From IMG/VR virus record IMGVR_UViG_3300024432_000077, positions 1 through 21,109 of that record: a DNA stretch of 21,109 bases; one strand, given 5' to 3'. The position numbers and the translations under genes were made by a program. This document shows, one piece after another, positions 21,000-21,109 of the stretch; the stretch's first letter is position 1; every line of letters starts with the position of its first letter. A model generated the notes under the pieces. That model saw nothing but the letters and a program-made list of their open reading frames with translations. It was not told the DNA's origin and searched no databases. This DNA is from a virus.

Positions 21000-21109
21000 G
21001 AATAAGATACTCGTTCAAAGCTATAGAGAATTTTCTAAAAAGTTTAAATATCGAGTACAGAATTACTCCAGACGGAGAGATAGCAATAAACTCTCCTTTT
21101 ATGAGTGAT
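20996..21109 (+). CDS. Hypothetical protein, 5' part only (cut by window end)
   Basis: Starts at ATG 20996 overlapping the preceding TGA (ATGA) and runs 38 codons to the window edge: MRIRYSFKAIENFLKSLNIE then YRITPDGEIAINSPFMSD. It looks like a small protein with an N-terminal helix and a beta strand; too little is visible to assign a function. It is in operon with the upstream genes. Confidence 0.55.
   Translation, partial: MRIRYSFKAIENFLKSLNIEYRITPDGEIAINSPFMSD

Noticed and set aside
1-21109. tRNA genes, CRISPR arrays, insertion sequences, integrase or attachment sites
   Set aside because: No cloverleaf-like intergenic segment, regularly spaced repeats, transposase motifs or integrase-like protein were seen on either strand.

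Overview
The window looks like a contiguous piece of a large T4-like myovirus genome. The evidence is an AT-rich sequence (roughly one third GC by eye) with almost no non-coding space, mostly one-strand operons joined by 1-4 base overlaps, and a set of recognisable T4-type virion and recombination proteins. Ribosome binding sites are often strong (AAGGAGG, GGAGG), so the host is an SD-using bacterium. Nothing in the sequence fixes the host further. No tRNA, integrase, transposase or CRISPR array was seen, and no stretch longer than about 300 bases lacks a gene.

Layout. Positions 1-1363 are leftward: a partial gene, a 59-codon gene, a hairpin terminator, and a two-gene unit (a possible ribbon-helix-helix protein, then a 177-aa protein with a strong internal start). 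Positions 1364-1546 form a divergent control region with several inverted repeats. Everything after that is rightward. Positions 1547-10602 are the neck and tail module: gp13-like neck protein, six small genes including a tandem paralogous pair, a probable gp14-like neck protein, an unknown protein, gp15-like tail completion protein, a small protein, an enlarged 927-aa sheath (gp18-like), the tail tube (gp19-like), and a gp26-like baseplate or tail assembly protein. The gp26-like gene appears to continue into a second frame, possibly by ribosomal frameshifting. Positions 10618-18742 carry recombination and repair genes: gp47 (SbcD-like nuclease), gp46 (SbcC-like ATPase), uvsX (RecA-like) and uvsW (helicase), interspersed with small unknown and zinc-ribbon proteins, one of them Lar-like. 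Positions 18729-21109 hold an FmdB-like zinc ribbon, an acidic small protein, a predicted lipoprotein, a tubulin/FtsZ-family GTPase, a small charged protein, an orphan reading frame and a truncated gene.

How it fits together. The left part of the rightward block builds the neck and contractile tail. The middle supplies recombination-dependent replication and repair: gp46/47 resect ends, UvsX pairs strands, UvsW remodels branched intermediates. The most unusual element is the tubulin/FtsZ homologue at 19437-20516, directly behind a lipoprotein and followed by an unknown partner-sized protein. In other large phages, tubulin-like filaments centre or move phage DNA in the cell; whether this one does is inference.
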